Part shown: in pieces, positions 26,719-36,340 of the stretch
Position numbering within the stretch: position 1 is the first letter of the stretch
How the letters are laid out: each line of letters starts with the position of its first letter
Source: Gemmobacter lanyuensis
GTDB taxonomy: Bacteria > Pseudomonadota > Alphaproteobacteria > Rhodobacterales > Rhodobacteraceae
NCBI RefSeq assembly: GCF_014652355.1
Contig: NZ_BMYQ01000001.1
Span: forward strand, 618,180 to 682,179
Length of the DNA: 64,000 nt
Direction of reading: 5' to 3'
Translations under genes and position numbers: made by a program
The notes under the pieces: model-generated
The model's database searches: none
Told to the model about the DNA's origin: nothing
What the model saw: the letters and a program-made list of their open reading frames with translations, nothing else

Positions 26719-27549
26719 ATGAAAGATGTCCAGATCGGCGGCTTGACCGTCAGCAATGACCAGCCGCTGCTGGTGATCGCCGGGCCGTGCCAGTTGGAAA
26801 GCCTTGACCACGCCCAAATGATTGCGGGCCGCATGGCCGAGGCCTGCGCGGCTTCCGGGGCGCAGTATGTGTTCAAGGCAAGCTACGACAAGGCGAACCG
26901 GACCTCTCTCAAGGGGCGGCGCGGGCTGGGGATGGAGGCAGGCCTCAAGGTGCTTGAGGCCGTCCGCGCCATGGGCATGCCCGTTCTGACCGACATCCAT
27001 GACGAAGGTCAGGCGCGCGAGGCCGCCCATGTGGTGGATGTGATCCAGATCCCCGCCTTTCTCTGCCGGCAAACCGATCTTCTGCTGGCAGCCGGCCAGA
27101 CCGGGGCCGTGGTCAATATCAAGAAAGGGCAGTTCCTTGCGCCCTGGGACATGGCCAATGTCGCCGACAAGGTCGCCTCGACAGGGAACGAAAAGATCCT
27201 GCTGACGGAACGCGGCGTCAGTTTCGGCTACAACACCCTGGTGGCCGATATGCGCAGCCTGCCGACCATGGCGCGCACCGGCTGGCCGGTGATCATGGAC
27301 GCGACCCATTCGGTGCAGCAGCCGGGCGGTCAGGGCGGAAGCTCGGGCGGGCAGCGCGAATTCGCGCCCGTCATGGCCCGCTGTGCGGTGTCCATCGGGA
27401 TCGCGGGCGTGTTCATCGAAACACATGAGGCCCCCGATACCGCGCCTTCGGACGGGCCGAACATGATCCCGCTGGATCAGATGCCCGCGGTGATCGACAG
27501 CCTGATGGCCTTCGACCGTCTGGCCAAGGCAAACCCGCTGCGGGTGTGA
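26719..27549 (+). CDS. kdsA: 3-deoxy-8-phosphooctulonate synthase (Kdo-8-P synthase)
   Basis: A 276-residue aldolase-type enzyme that condenses phosphoenolpyruvate with arabinose-5-phosphate to give Kdo-8-phosphate, the precursor of the Kdo used in LPS and in group 2 capsule linkers. Conserved stretches include IAGPCQLES, FKASYDKANRTS, PVLTDIHDEGQ, FLCRQTDLL, KKGQFLAPWDM, ERGVSFGYNTLV and DATHSVQQPGG. It starts 13 bases after the kpsE-like gene behind aaggaga, so the three genes form one operon. The placement fits a supply of Kdo for capsule anchoring. Confidence 0.96.
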   Translation: MKDVQIGGLTVSNDQPLLVIAGPCQLESLDHAQMIAGRMAEACAASGAQYVFKASYDKANRTSLKGRRGLGMEAGLKVLEAVRAMGMPVLTDIHDEGQAREAAHVVDVIQIPAFLCRQTDLLLAAGQTGAVVNIKKGQFLAPWDMANVADKVASTGNEKILLTERGVSFGYNTLVADMRSLPTMARTGWPVIMDATHSVQQPGGQGGSSGGQREFAPVMARCAVSIGIAGVFIETHEAPDTAPSDGPNMIPLDQMPAVIDSLMAFDRLAKANPLRV

Positions 27550-27558
27550 CCACGTCCC

Positions 27559-27580
27559 GGGCGGCCGCAATTGGCCGCCC
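27559..27580 (+). terminator. Hairpin after kdsA, possible terminator
   Basis: A perfect stem gggcggcc/ggccgccc with a six-base loop nine bases after the kdsA stop. No T-run follows, so it may stabilise the 3' end or act with Rho. Confidence 0.4.
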
Positions 27581-27594
27581 TGCCCGCAGGTCAG

Positions 27595-27632
27595 AAAACG
27601 ACAAACGCGCCGACAAGCGGCGCGTCTTTGTC
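27595..27632 (-). terminator. Terminator downstream of tRNA-Arg
   Basis: Arms gacaaacgcgccg (27600-27612) and cggcgcgtctttgtc (27618-27632) form a long stem with one mismatch; on the minus strand it is followed by cgttttc. It ends the tRNA transcript and perhaps read-through from the suf genes. Confidence 0.65.
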
Positions 27633-27648
27633 AGGATAACGGAAATTT

Positions 27649-27725
27649 TGGCGCACCCAGCACGATTCGAACGTGCGACCTTTGCCTTCGGAGGGCAACG
27701 CTCTATCCAGCTGAGCTATGGGTGC
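27649..27725 (-). tRNA. tRNA-Arg (anticodon CCG)
   Basis: A complete cloverleaf on the minus strand: acceptor stem GCACCCA/TGGGTGC, D-arm GCTCAGCTGGATAGAGC, anticodon stem TTGCC/GGCAA with loop CTCCGAA (anticodon CCG, reading CGG), T-loop GTTCGAATC, discriminator G and an encoded CCA (27649-27651). It lies 45 bases downstream of sufS in the same direction. Confidence 0.95.
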
Positions 27726-27770
27726 GTTGGTGACTGCATAGACCAGGAACGCGGGACCTGCAACCGGAAA

Positions 27771-28988
27771 TCAGGCAAAAAGATCGTGGCAAAGCTCCAG
27801 CGCCTCGATCAATTTGTCCACCTCCTCCAGCGTGTTATACATCGCGAAAGAGGCCCGGCAGGTCGCCCCCACGCCCATGTGCTGCATCAGCGGCATGGCG
27901 CAATGGGTGCCCGCGCGCACGGCGACGCCCTTCTTGTCCAGCACGGTCGAAATGTCATGGGCATGGGCCGGCCCTTCCAGCGTGAAAGAGAAGATCGCCC
28001 CCTTGCCCGCCGAATTGCCCTGCACCTGCAACCAGTTGAGCCCCGCCAGACGCTGCCGGGCATAGTCGCGCAGCGCCCGTTCATGCGCCGCCACATTCTG
28101 CATCCCCAGCGACATGAGGTATTCCAGCGCCACGCCCAGCCCGATCTGCTGCACGATGCCGGGGGTTCCGGCCTCGAACTTCATGGGCGGGTCGTTGTAG
28201 GTTACGGCCTCGCGCGTCACCTCGCGGATCATGTCACCGCCGCCCAGGAAGGGCCGCATCTCGGCCATGCGTTCCTTGCGGATGAAGATCGCCCCTGACC
28301 CCGAGGGGCCATAGAGCTTGTGCCCAGTCAGGGCATAGAAATCACACCCCAGCGCCTTCACATCGACAGGCATATGAACGGCGCCCTGGCTACCGTCGAC
28401 CAGCACCGGCACCCCTTTTTCGCGGGCGCCCCGGCAGATTGCGGCCACATCGACGACGGTGCCCAGCACGTTCGACATCTGGGTGATCGCCACCAGCCGG
28501 GTCTTCGGCCCGATGGCATCCAGCACCGCCTGCGGATCCAGATCCCCATTCGCGTCACATTCGACCCATTTCAGCACCACCCCCTGCCGTTCGCGCAGGA
28601 AATGCCAGGGGACGATATTGGCGTGATGCTCCATGATCGACAGCACGATCTCATCCCCGGCCTGAAGGCGCGGTGCGGCCCAGGCGTAAGAGACAAGGTT
28701 GATCCCCTCGGTCGCGCCCGAGGTGAAGGCGATCTCATGCTCATCCGCGTTCAGAAACCGGGCGACAGTGCCGCGAACGGCCTCATACTTTTCGGTCGCA
28801 AGGTTCGAAAGGTAGTGCAAGCCCCTGTGCACATTGGCATATTCCTGCGAATAGGCCTGCGTAACCGCATCGATCACGCATTGCGGCTTTTGCGCCGAGG
28901 CGCCGTTGTCCAGATAGACCAGCGGCTTGCCATTCACCTGCCGCGACAGGATCGGAAAATCGGCCCGCACCTTTGCCACGTCGAACAT
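27771..28988 (-). CDS. sufS: Cysteine desulfurase SufS
   Basis: A 405-residue PLP enzyme of the group II (SufS/CsdA) desulfurases that takes sulfur from cysteine for Fe-S assembly. The PLP lysine is Lys224 in ALTGHKLYGPSG and the persulfide cysteine is Cys363 in RAGTHCAMP, with the short loop of group II. ATG 28988 follows ggggg; alternative TTG/GTG codons just upstream are less likely. It is the last protein gene of the minus-strand suf run, 21 bases after the YIP1 gene. No SufE or SufU partner lies beside it. Confidence 0.96.
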   Translation of the reverse strand: MFDVAKVRADFPILSRQVNGKPLVYLDNGASAQKPQCVIDAVTQAYSQEYANVHRGLHYLSNLATEKYEAVRGTVARFLNADEHEIAFTSGATEGINLVSYAWAAPRLQAGDEIVLSIMEHHANIVPWHFLRERQGVVLKWVECDANGDLDPQAVLDAIGPKTRLVAITQMSNVLGTVVDVAAICRGAREKGVPVLVDGSQGAVHMPVDVKALGCDFYALTGHKLYGPSGSGAIFIRKERMAEMRPFLGGGDMIREVTREAVTYNDPPMKFEAGTPGIVQQIGLGVALEYLMSLGMQNVAAHERALRDYARQRLAGLNWLQVQGNSAGKGAIFSFTLEGPAHAHDISTVLDKKGVAVRAGTHCAMPLMQHMGVGATCRASFAMYNTLEEVDKLIEALELCHDLFA

Positions 28989-29009
28989 CAGCACCCCCAA
29001 GGGAAGGGA

Positions 29010-29489
29010 TCAGACCGACGCCGCGCGCAGGTTCATGATCCAGAGATAGAGAAACCCGGCCAGCGTCAGCGTGCCGACCGTCCATTGTGCCGGTCCCGCG
29101 CCCAGAAAGCCCGCGACCAGACCATTCAGCAACAAGAGCGGCGCATTCGCCAGCATCGCCCAGAACAGCGCCATCCGCGCGGCAAAGCCCGTGATCGGCC
29201 GGCGGATCAGCCGCATGACCAGCTGCGACACCGCCGCCAGCAGATAGGCAAAGAGCGGCAGCATGAAGACCGTGGCCAGCAGCGCACCGCCCAGACGGGC
29301 ATCCAGCGGCGTGGCCGGGTCGAAATGCGCGGCCCGCGCCATGGCGGGCCATTGCGCCACGAAATTGATGAGGCTTGCCCCCATCACGGTCGCAAGCGCG
29401 CGATCCTCGCGCACGCCATCGGCAAGCTTGCGCGCCATCACCGCCTTGGGGCGGCGATAGCTTTCAAGGATATCCGGCGCGACGGGCAT
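29010..29489 (-). CDS. YIP1-family membrane protein in the suf operon
   Basis: A 159-residue inner-membrane protein with about four hydrophobic segments in YIP1-domain arrangement (GALLATVFMLPLFAYLLAAVSQLV, then MALFWAMLANAPLLLLNGLVAGFL). ATG 29489 overlaps the sufD stop (ATGA) and the gene ends 21 bases before sufS. YIP1 proteins occur at this position in suf operons of related bacteria, but their role in Fe-S assembly is unknown. Confidence 0.7.
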   Translation of the reverse strand: MPVAPDILESYRRPKAVMARKLADGVREDRALATVMGASLINFVAQWPAMARAAHFDPATPLDARLGGALLATVFMLPLFAYLLAAVSQLVMRLIRRPITGFAARMALFWAMLANAPLLLLNGLVAGFLGAGPAQWTVGTLTLAGFLYLWIMNLRAASV

Positions 29490-30766
29490 CAGCCTTCGTG
29501 CCGTGCAAGCCAGGCTTCGAGACGGGCGCGCACATCCTCTGCGATGGTTTCGTCCTCGATCTCGGCAATCGCCTCGGCAAGGAAAGCCAGCACCAGCAGC
29601 GACTGCGCCTGACGCAACGGCACCCCGCGCGAGCGCAGGTAGTAAAGCGCCGTTTCGTCGATCGCACCCGAGGTCGAGCCATGCGAACATTTCACGTCAT
29701 CCGCATAGATTTCCAGCTCGGGCTTGGCGAGGAACTGCGACGCCTCATCCAGCAGCAGGCTCTGGCTGATCTGGTAGCCATCGGTCTTTTGGGCGCCGGG
29801 CTTGACCAGAATCTTGCCCTGGAAGACGCCGACCGCGCCGTTCTTCAGCACCTTCTTGAACACCTGGCGGCTTTCGCAACGTTCGGCGGCATGGGTGACG
29901 AAAACGGTGTCGTCATGCAGGAAATCGCCATCACCGACGGCTGCCCCGGCCACATGGGCGACAGCATCATCACCGGTCAGTTCCAGCACGGCTTCATTGC
30001 GGGTCAGCACGCCATTGGCGGTGAGCGTGAAGCTTTTGAACAGCGATTCCGCGCCGAGACGCGCGAAGATATGCGTCACGGCACGGCGCTGATGATCGCG
30101 GCCCTGGGCGCGGATGTGGTGGAAGCGCGCGCCATCGGCAACCTCGACCTCCAGCACCTTGTTGAAGCGCGCAGCCGCCGGGCCGTTTTCCAGCAATGTC
30201 AGTTCGGCGCCCGCCTCCAACTTCACGCAATGATGAAGGATCGCGTCCGAAGTCTCTGATTTATGAAGATAAATCAGGTTGATCGGCTTTGCGGCCTTCT
30301 CCGTCACGCGGATCAGCACGCCTTCGGTTGCCGCTGCCGTGTTCAGCGCGGCCAGCGGGCGGGCGACCGGGGTCTGCCCGCGGGTTTCCAGCACGCCGTA
30401 AAGACCTTGCGCCCAGTGGATCTCGGCGCCTTGACGGCTGAGGAGTTCGACCCCCGCCGCCGCCGGATCATCCGACTGCGCCGGATCGAAAACGCCGTCG
30501 ACAAAGACCAGCCGCACGCGGTCGATTCCGTCGAAGACCGGGGCTTCGTCGCTGGCGTCAAACAGGGCTGCCGGAGTGGCTGCAACCTGCGTCAGCGCGG
30601 TCGGATCGGTGTAGCGCCAGTATTCGTCACGCTTGCCGGGCAGACCCATGGCCTGCAGACGCGCCACCGCATCCTTGCGGGCCGCCGCCATCCAGCCGCC
30701 CGCCGGCACATCCAGCGCCGCCAGACGGGCTGAGGCCGCGTCAAGTTTCGCCTGAGTCACCGCCAT
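29489..30766 (-). CDS. sufD: Fe-S cluster assembly protein SufD
   Basis: A 425-residue SufD, which forms the SufBC2D scaffold. The C-terminal core is conserved: QVFKKVLKNGAVGVFQGKI, VKPGAQKTDGYQ, then ADDVKCSHGSTSGAIDETALYYLRSRGV, with the cluster-related Cys-Ser-His in KCSHG. The N-terminal half is the more variable helical region seen in SufD. ATG 30766 overlaps the sufC stop (TGATG); a GTG one codon earlier is possible. Confidence 0.95.
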   Translation of the reverse strand: MAVTQAKLDAASARLAALDVPAGGWMAAARKDAVARLQAMGLPGKRDEYWRYTDPTALTQVAATPAALFDASDEAPVFDGIDRVRLVFVDGVFDPAQSDDPAAAGVELLSRQGAEIHWAQGLYGVLETRGQTPVARPLAALNTAAATEGVLIRVTEKAAKPINLIYLHKSETSDAILHHCVKLEAGAELTLLENGPAAARFNKVLEVEVADGARFHHIRAQGRDHQRRAVTHIFARLGAESLFKSFTLTANGVLTRNEAVLELTGDDAVAHVAGAAVGDGDFLHDDTVFVTHAAERCESRQVFKKVLKNGAVGVFQGKILVKPGAQKTDGYQISQSLLLDEASQFLAKPELEIYADDVKCSHGSTSGAIDETALYYLRSRGVPLRQAQSLLVLAFLAEAIAEIEDETIAEDVRARLEAWLARHEG

Positions 30767-31521
30767 CACAGCACCTCGGCCAGAATGTCGGCATATCCGT
30801 TGTTCTCGACCTCAAGCGCCAGTTCCGGCCCGCCGGTCTTGACGATGCGGCCATCGGCCATGATGTGTACGACATCGGGTTTGATATGGTCCAGCAGGCG
30901 CTGATAGTGGGTGATCACGAGGAACGAACGCCCCTCGTTCCGCAGCGCGTTCACGCCCTCGGCCACCAGCTTCATCGCATCGACATCAAGGCCCGAGTCG
31001 GTCTCGTCGAGGATGCACATCTTCGGCTCCAGCATCGCCATCTGGAGGATTTCGTTGCGCTTCTTCTCACCGCCCGAGAAGCCCACGTTGACCGGACGTT
31101 TCATCATCTCGGCGTCGATTTTCAGCGACTTGGCCTTTTCGCGCACGACCTTGAGGAATTCGCCCGCCGACATTTCCTCTTCGCCGCGGGCCTTGCGCTG
31201 TGCATTCACCGCGGTCCGCAGGAAGGTCATGTTGCCCACGCCCGGAATTTCGACCGGGTATTGGAAGGCCAGAAACAGGCCCGCCGCGGCGCGCTCTTCC
31301 GGCTCCATCTCAAGGAGTTCCACACCATCGAGCGTGGCGGACCCATCGGTCACCTCATAGCCGTCGCGGCCCGACAGCACATAGGAGAGCGTGGATTTCC
31401 CCGACCCGTTCGGCCCCATGATCGCATGGACCTTGCCCGTTTCCACGGTCAGGTTCAGCCCCTTGAGGATCACTTTCTCATCGTCTTCAAGTTTGACGTG
31501 CAGGTTTTTGATTTCCAGCAT
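30766..31521 (-). CDS. sufC: Fe-S assembly ATPase SufC
   Basis: A 251-residue soluble ABC ATPase of the SufBCD complex. Walker A GPNGSGKST is at about 35-43, FSGGEKKRNEILQMA gives the SufC form of the signature, followed by Walker B CILDETDSGLD, where SufC has DETDSGLD. ATG 31521 (MLEIKNLHVKL) is preceded by aagga at correct spacing, better than an upstream start that would add MKDGK. It lies 42 bases after sufB and overlaps sufD. Confidence 0.97.
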   Translation of the reverse strand: MLEIKNLHVKLEDDEKVILKGLNLTVETGKVHAIMGPNGSGKSTLSYVLSGRDGYEVTDGSATLDGVELLEMEPEERAAAGLFLAFQYPVEIPGVGNMTFLRTAVNAQRKARGEEEMSAGEFLKVVREKAKSLKIDAEMMKRPVNVGFSGGEKKRNEILQMAMLEPKMCILDETDSGLDVDAMKLVAEGVNALRNEGRSFLVITHYQRLLDHIKPDVVHIMADGRIVKTGGPELALEVENNGYADILAEVL

Positions 31522-31563
31522 TTTTCCGTCCTTCATACCCTTTGCCCGCTCAGGGCATGAACC

Positions 31564-33075
31564 TTAACCGACCGAGCCTTCGAGGCTGATCGCGACGAGG
31601 CTCTGGGCCTCCATTGCAAATTCCATCGGCAGTGCCTGCAGCACTTCCTTGCAGAACCCGTTGACGACCAGCGCCACGGCCTCTTCCTCATCCATCCCGC
31701 GCGACCGGCAGTAGAACAGCTGATCGTCATCCACCTTCGAGGTGGTCGCCTCATGCTCGACCCGCGAAGAGTTATTCTTCACCTCGATATAGGGCACGGT
31801 ATGCGCCCCGCATTTGTCGCCGATCAGCAGGCTGTCGCACTGGGTATAGTTGCGGCTGTTGGTGGCCTTGGGATGCATGGTCACCAGACCGCGATAGGTA
31901 TTCTGCGCCCGCCCCGCGCTGATCCCTTTCGAGACGATGCGCGATTTGGTGTTCTTGCCCAGATGGATCATCTTGGTGCCGGTATCGGCCTGCTGGGCGT
32001 TGTTGGCGATGGCGATCGAATAGAATTCGCCCTGGCTGTCATCCCCGCGCAAGATGCACGAGGGGTATTTCCAGGTGATCGCCGAGCCGGTTTCGACCTG
32101 CGTCCACATCACCTTGGACCGTGCGCCCCGGCAATCGGCCCGCTTGGTCACGAAGTTGTAGATACCGCCCTTGCCCTCTTCATCCCCGGGATACCAGTTC
32201 TGAACGGTGGAATATTTCACCTCGGCATCGTCCAGAATGACGATCTCGACCACGGCGGCATGAAGCTGGTGGGTGTCGCGCTTGGGCGCGGTGCAGCCTT
32301 CCAGATAGCTGACATAGGCGCCCTTGTCGGCGATGATCAGCGTGCGTTCAAACTGCCCGGTGTTCTCCGCATTGATGCGGAAATAGGTCGACAGCTCCAT
32401 CGGGCAGCGGGTGCCTTCGGGGATATAGACGAACGACCCGTCCGAGAAGACGGCGCTGTTCAGCGTGGCAAAGAAGTTGTCAGACTGCGGCACGACCGAG
32501 CCGAGGTATTTCTTCACCAGTTCCGGGTGTTCCTTGATCGCTTCCGAGATGGAACAGAAGATGACCCCGGCCTTCTTCAGCTCTTCCTTGAAGGTGGTGC
32601 CGACCGAAACCGAATCGAACACCGCATCCACGGCCACCCTGCGCGGCTCGTCCGACCCCTCGACGCCGGCCAGCAGCATCTGCTCTTTCAGCGGGATGCC
32701 CAGTTTTTCATAGGTGGCCAGCAGCTTGGGATCGACCTCGTCCAGCGATTTGGGCTTGGCCGCCATGCTTTTGGGTTTGGCGTAGTAATACTGGTCCTGA
32801 TAGTCGATCTCGGGGTAGTTGAGCATGGCCCAACGCGGCTCTTCCATCTGCAGCCAGCGGCGGTAGGCGGCCAGGCGCCATTCCAGCATCCATTCCGGTT
32901 CGCCATTCTTTTCGCTGATCAGGCGGACGATATCTTCGGACAGGCCCTTGGGGGCATATTCCATCTCGATATCGGTTTCCCAACCGTGCTTGTACTTGCC
33001 GGCCATGGCCTGCACGGTCTCGATGGTTTCCCGATCCACGCCGTCGCGGACCTCGATCTCTTCCAGTGCCGACAT
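31564..33075 (-). CDS. sufB: Fe-S cluster assembly protein SufB
   Basis: A 503-residue SufB, the scaffold on which the cluster is built with SufC and SufD. Conserved regions include [13 protein letters not shown] near the N-terminus, [42 protein letters not shown], and near the C-terminus the [22 protein letters not shown] block with the functional cysteine followed by [25 protein letters not shown] 33075 follows agaggggat. It is 14 bases downstream of the nifS-like gene in the same direction. Confidence 0.97.
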   Translation of the reverse strand: MSALEEIEVRDGVDRETIETVQAMAGKYKHGWETDIEMEYAPKGLSEDIVRLISEKNGEPEWMLEWRLAAYRRWLQMEEPRWAMLNYPEIDYQDQYYYAKPKSMAAKPKSLDEVDPKLLATYEKLGIPLKEQMLLAGVEGSDEPRRVAVDAVFDSVSVGTTFKEELKKAGVIFCSISEAIKEHPELVKKYLGSVVPQSDNFFATLNSAVFSDGSFVYIPEGTRCPMELSTYFRINAENTGQFERTLIIADKGAYVSYLEGCTAPKRDTHQLHAAVVEIVILDDAEVKYSTVQNWYPGDEEGKGGIYNFVTKRADCRGARSKVMWTQVETGSAITWKYPSCILRGDDSQGEFYSIAIANNAQQADTGTKMIHLGKNTKSRIVSKGISAGRAQNTYRGLVTMHPKATNSRNYTQCDSLLIGDKCGAHTVPYIEVKNNSSRVEHEATTSKVDDDQLFYCRSRGMDEEEAVALVVNGFCKEVLQALPMEFAMEAQSLVAISLEGSVG

Positions 33076-33089
33076 GGCCCTATCCCCTC

Positions 33090-34133
33090 TCACATCCGCG
33101 CGCGCGCTTTGCGATACTGTGCGATCCACGCATCTGCAAAACGCAGCACCTGTTCTTCCTTCGTCTCCGGCCCGATCGACACCCGCAGCGCCGAGGCGGC
33201 CGCCGTATCGTCAAACCCCATCGCCCGCAGCACGCGGCTGGCCCGAACCTTGCCCGAGGAACAGGCCGATCCTGCCGAAACGGCAAAACCCGCCAGATCC
33301 ATCTGCATCACCTGCGTCTCTCCCTTCCAGCCGGGGGTGACGAGGCAAAGCGTGTTCGGAAGCCGCGACGCGCCTTTTCCGACTGAAATAGTGTCATTTG
33401 CCGCGGCGCACAATGCTGAGTCTAGAATATTTCTAATTTCAGCGACCTTTTCCCAAACCCCATCGGCCAGATCACGCGCGGCGGCCTCGGCCGCGGCGGC
33501 GAAACCTGCAATTCCGATCAGGTTTTCGGTGCCTGCACGGCGGCCCATCTCTTGCCCGCCGCCCTTCAGCTGGGCCGAAACATCCAGCCCCCGCCGCAGC
33601 ACCAGCGCCCCGATTCCCTTTGGCCCCCCCAGCTTGTGCGCCGAAACAAGGCCCATGTCGCAGCCCAGCCAGTTGAAGGCGAAAGGAACCTTGCCGAAGG
33701 CCTGGGTCAGATCACTCACCGCCAGACCTTCGGGCAGGGTCAGAAGGATGCCGGTTTCGGAATTGGCCATTTGCAGCGCGGTCTGGCGCGGGTCGGTCAC
33801 CGCCACCTGCCCCGCCGCATCCACCGCCAGATCGGCGGCACACCAGGCGCTGACGGCCTCATGTTCCACATCGGCACAGTGCAGGCCTCGGCCCGCACAG
33901 GCGAGCGCCGCGCCCTCGGTCGCCCCTGAGGTGAAGACGATATCCGCCCCATCGGCCCCCAGCGCCGCAGCGATTTGCCCACGCGCCTTCTCCATCAGGC
34001 TTTTCGCCGCCCGCCCCTCGGCATGGACCGAAGAGGGATTGCCCACCACATCCATCGCCGCGATCATCGCGGCCCGCGCCTCGGGGCGCAGGGGGGTGGT
34101 AGCGTTCCAGTCCAGATAGACGCGCGCGGCCAT
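33090..34133 (-). CDS. Cysteine desulfurase, IscS/NifS type
   Basis: A 347-residue group I cysteine desulfurase. The PLP lysine is Lys167 in [10 protein letters not shown]; the persulfide Cys291 sits in the long flexible loop [11 protein letters not shown] that marks group [13 protein letters not shown] at the N-terminus is typical. ATG 34133 overlaps the cysS stop; GTG 34136 is an alternative. Having both an IscS-type and a SufS-type desulfurase in one suf cluster is a feature of this group of bacteria. It could also serve tRNA thiolation. Confidence 0.93.
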   Translation of the reverse strand: MAARVYLDWNATTPLRPEARAAMIAAMDVVGNPSSVHAEGRAAKSLMEKARGQIAAALGADGADIVFTSGATEGAALACAGRGLHCADVEHEAVSAWCAADLAVDAAGQVAVTDPRQTALQMANSETGILLTLPEGLAVSDLTQAFGKVPFAFNWLGCDMGLVSAHKLGGPKGIGALVLRRGLDVSAQLKGGGQEMGRRAGTENLIGIAGFAAAAEAAARDLADGVWEKVAEIRNILDSALCAAANDTISVGKGASRLPNTLCLVTPGWKGETQVMQMDLAGFAVSAGSACSSGKVRASRVLRAMGFDDTAAASALRVSIGPETKEEQVLRFADAWIAQYRKARARM

Positions 34134-35494
34134 CACAGCACCGGCAACTTCGCCGCGTCAAAGCCCGCGCCGGGCAGCAGCTCAACCCCGGCCTTGGACA
34201 TGCGCACTTCAACCCCCGCCGCCATCAGCGCGGCTTTCATCGCATCCACCGCTGCGAAATCCTTGCTGGCCATCGCCTCGGCCCGCAGCGCGGCGAGACG
34301 GTCAGCATGGGTGGACAGATCCACCGTCACCTCGGCCCAGGCGCCCATCTCGGGCAACAGCAGGCCCAGCAGCTGCGCCGAGGCCAGAAGCCCCGCCGCA
34401 TCGCCCGCATTGGCAAGCTTGTGCAACTCGGCCAGCGCACCGGCTGTGTTCACATCGCCCGCAAGCGCCGCCACGACCGTATCTGCCACCTGCCCCGGCT
34501 GCCCATCGCGGGTCAGCGCGCGCCACTTCCGCAGCGTCGCCTCGGCCTGGGCGGCCTTGTCGGCGGTCCAGTCCATCGGCTTGGAATAATGCGTGCCGAG
34601 ATAGACGAAGCGGATCACCTCACCCGGGAAGCCCTGATCCAGCAGATCGCGCACGGTAAAGAAATTGCCCAGCGATTTGGACATCTTCTTGCCCTCAACC
34701 TGCAGCATCTCGTTATGCATCCAGATCTTCGCGAATTGCCCCGAGGGGTTGGCGCAGCAGCTTTGCGCGATTTCGTTTTCATGATGGGGGAATTGCAGAT
34801 CGATCCCGCCGCCGTGAATATCAAAAGCCTCGCCCAGCAATTCGCGGCTCATGGCGGAACATTCGATATGCCAGCCCGGACGCCCGCGGCCCCAAGGGGA
34901 CGGCCAGCCCGGCAGATCATCGCCCGAGGGTTTCCACAGCACAAAATCCATCGGATCGCGCTTGTAGGGCGCCACTTCAACCCGCGCGCCCGCGATCATG
35001 TCATCGACAGACCGCCCCGACAGCGCGCCATAGCCCGGGAAGCTGCGGACATCGAACAGCACATGACCTTCGGCGGCATAGGCATGGCCGCGCGCGATCA
35101 GCCCTTCGATCATGCGGATCATCGGGGTGATATATTCGGTCGCGCGGGGTTCATGGGTGGGGCGCAGCGCGCCAAGCGCGTCCATATCGGCGTGATACCA
35201 GCCGATGGTTTCATCGGTGATGTCACGGATCGGGCGGCCCGTCTCGGCCGCCTTGGCGTTGATCTTGTCATCCACGTCGGTGAAGTTGCGGACATAGGTC
35301 ACCGCATCTGCGCCATAGACATGGCGCAGCAGACGGAACAGCGTGTCAAACACCACCACCGGGCGGGCATTGCCGATATGGGCGCGGTCATAGACGGTGG
35401 GACCACAGACATACATCCGCACCTTGCCGGGGATCAGCGGCTGCAGATCCTCTTCGCGGCGCGATTTGGTGTTGTAGAGCCTGATCGTGGTCAT
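34133..35494 (-). CDS. cysS: Cysteinyl-tRNA synthetase
   Basis: A 453-residue class I synthetase charging tRNA-Cys. The class I signature appears as [14 protein letters not shown], preceded by the zinc-binding cysteine in [17 protein letters not shown] and [18 protein letters not shown] carry further zinc ligands, and KMSKSLGNF is the second signature. The length is normal for the family. Its stop overlaps the start of the nifS-like gene, so it heads the Fe-S run; the pairing of cysteine charging with desulfurases may simply reflect co-expression. Confidence 0.98.
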   Translation of the reverse strand: MTTIRLYNTKSRREEDLQPLIPGKVRMYVCGPTVYDRAHIGNARPVVVFDTLFRLLRHVYGADAVTYVRNFTDVDDKINAKAAETGRPIRDITDETIGWYHADMDALGALRPTHEPRATEYITPMIRMIEGLIARGHAYAAEGHVLFDVRSFPGYGALSGRSVDDMIAGARVEVAPYKRDPMDFVLWKPSGDDLPGWPSPWGRGRPGWHIECSAMSRELLGEAFDIHGGGIDLQFPHHENEIAQSCCANPSGQFAKIWMHNEMLQVEGKKMSKSLGNFFTVRDLLDQGFPGEVIRFVYLGTHYSKPMDWTADKAAQAEATLRKWRALTRDGQPGQVADTVVAALAGDVNTAGALAELHKLANAGDAAGLLASAQLLGLLLPEMGAWAEVTVDLSTHADRLAALRAEAMASKDFAAVDAMKAALMAAGVEVRMSKAGVELLPGAGFDAAKLPVL

Positions 35495-35550
35495 GGGGCC
35501 ACCCTTCTTCCATCCGATCCGACGGGATTAGCGGTTTCGGCCCCGGATGA

Positions 35551-35585
35551 AAACACAGAAGCGCCAGCCGGGGGGCTGGCGCTTC
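35551..35585 (-). terminator. Terminator of the outer-membrane barrel gene
   Basis: A perfect 11-base stem gaagcgccagc/gctggcgcttc (35558-35585), with tgtgtttt following on the minus strand, 46 bases past the stop. A second perfect stem, accggcccc/ggggccggt (35591-35612), lies between it and the gene. Confidence 0.7.
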
Positions 35586-35630
35586 GTGAAACCGGCCCCA
35601 AACGGGGCCGGTGCGCGCAGGTGTCGCGGA

Positions 35631-36221
35631 TCAGAAGCGATAATTCACGCGGACTGCCGCGGTGGTGGCATCGGGGTCCAGCCCGGTCCCGTCAAAATCG
35701 CTGAACTTGTGCTGCAGGATTTCGCCACCCACCGTCCAGCTTTCGTTCAGGGCATAGTCCATGCCGATCCCGCCGAAATAGCCGGTGTCGCTATAGGACG
35801 TGCCGCCGATATCAGCCTTGGCATAGGCGGCGCCCCCGGTCAGATAAACGAGCGTGCGGCCCATGTCATAGCCCGCTTGCAGTTTCAGACGTGCAATCGA
35901 ATCAATGGTATCATCGCTGCCGTCAAAGGACACGTCCGAGGCGCTGGCGTCGATTTCAGCGCCCAGCACGGCCGTGCCCAGATCCCAGCGATAGCCGGCT
36001 TGCAGACCGCCGATGGCGCCATTGCCATCGGTCCCGACATTCACGTCGGCATAGCCAAGGTGGGCACCCGCATAGGCACCGCCCCAATCTCCCCCGGTCA
36101 CGACAGTGACGACCGGCGCCGGCTCGATCACCGGTTCGACAACCGCGGTCACAGGACCGCCGGCGAAGGCGGGCGCACCAATTACTACGGCACCGAACAG
36201 AGCTGCGGCATAGGTTTTCAT
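35631..36221 (-). CDS. Outer-membrane beta-barrel protein (Omp25/OmpA-like barrel)
   Basis: A 196-residue secreted protein. Residues 1-20 (MKTYAAALFGAVVIGAPAFA) form a signal peptide. After a Pro/Val-rich spacer comes an eight-strand barrel: GGAYAGAHLGYADV, then GGLQAGYRWD, LKLQAGYDMG, YFGGIGMDYALNE and WTVGGEILQHKFSDFD, ending in VRVNYRF with terminal Phe. This matches the Omp25/RopB-type surface proteins of alphaproteobacteria. ATG 36221 is preceded by aaggaga. It is monocistronic. The role is probably structural or in surface interaction. Confidence 0.85.
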   Translation of the reverse strand: MKTYAAALFGAVVIGAPAFAGGPVTAVVEPVIEPAPVVTVVTGGDWGGAYAGAHLGYADVNVGTDGNGAIGGLQAGYRWDLGTAVLGAEIDASASDVSFDGSDDTIDSIARLKLQAGYDMGRTLVYLTGGAAYAKADIGGTSYSDTGYFGGIGMDYALNESWTVGGEILQHKFSDFDGTGLDPDATTAAVRVNYRF

Positions 36222-36340
36222 CTCGATCTCCTTGAGCTTGCCGAGGCCGACAAGGCAGCCTCGTGGCACCTAGATGTCTGCCTTGCAGAACGCAATCACA
36301 AGATGAAATGACGACACAGTGATCACCCGTGATAAGGTGT

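Noticed and set aside
27649-27725. tRNA-Arg as an integration site for a genomic island
   Set aside because: The tRNA is intact, no partial copy of its 3' end or integrase is visible, and neighbouring genes are core metabolism.
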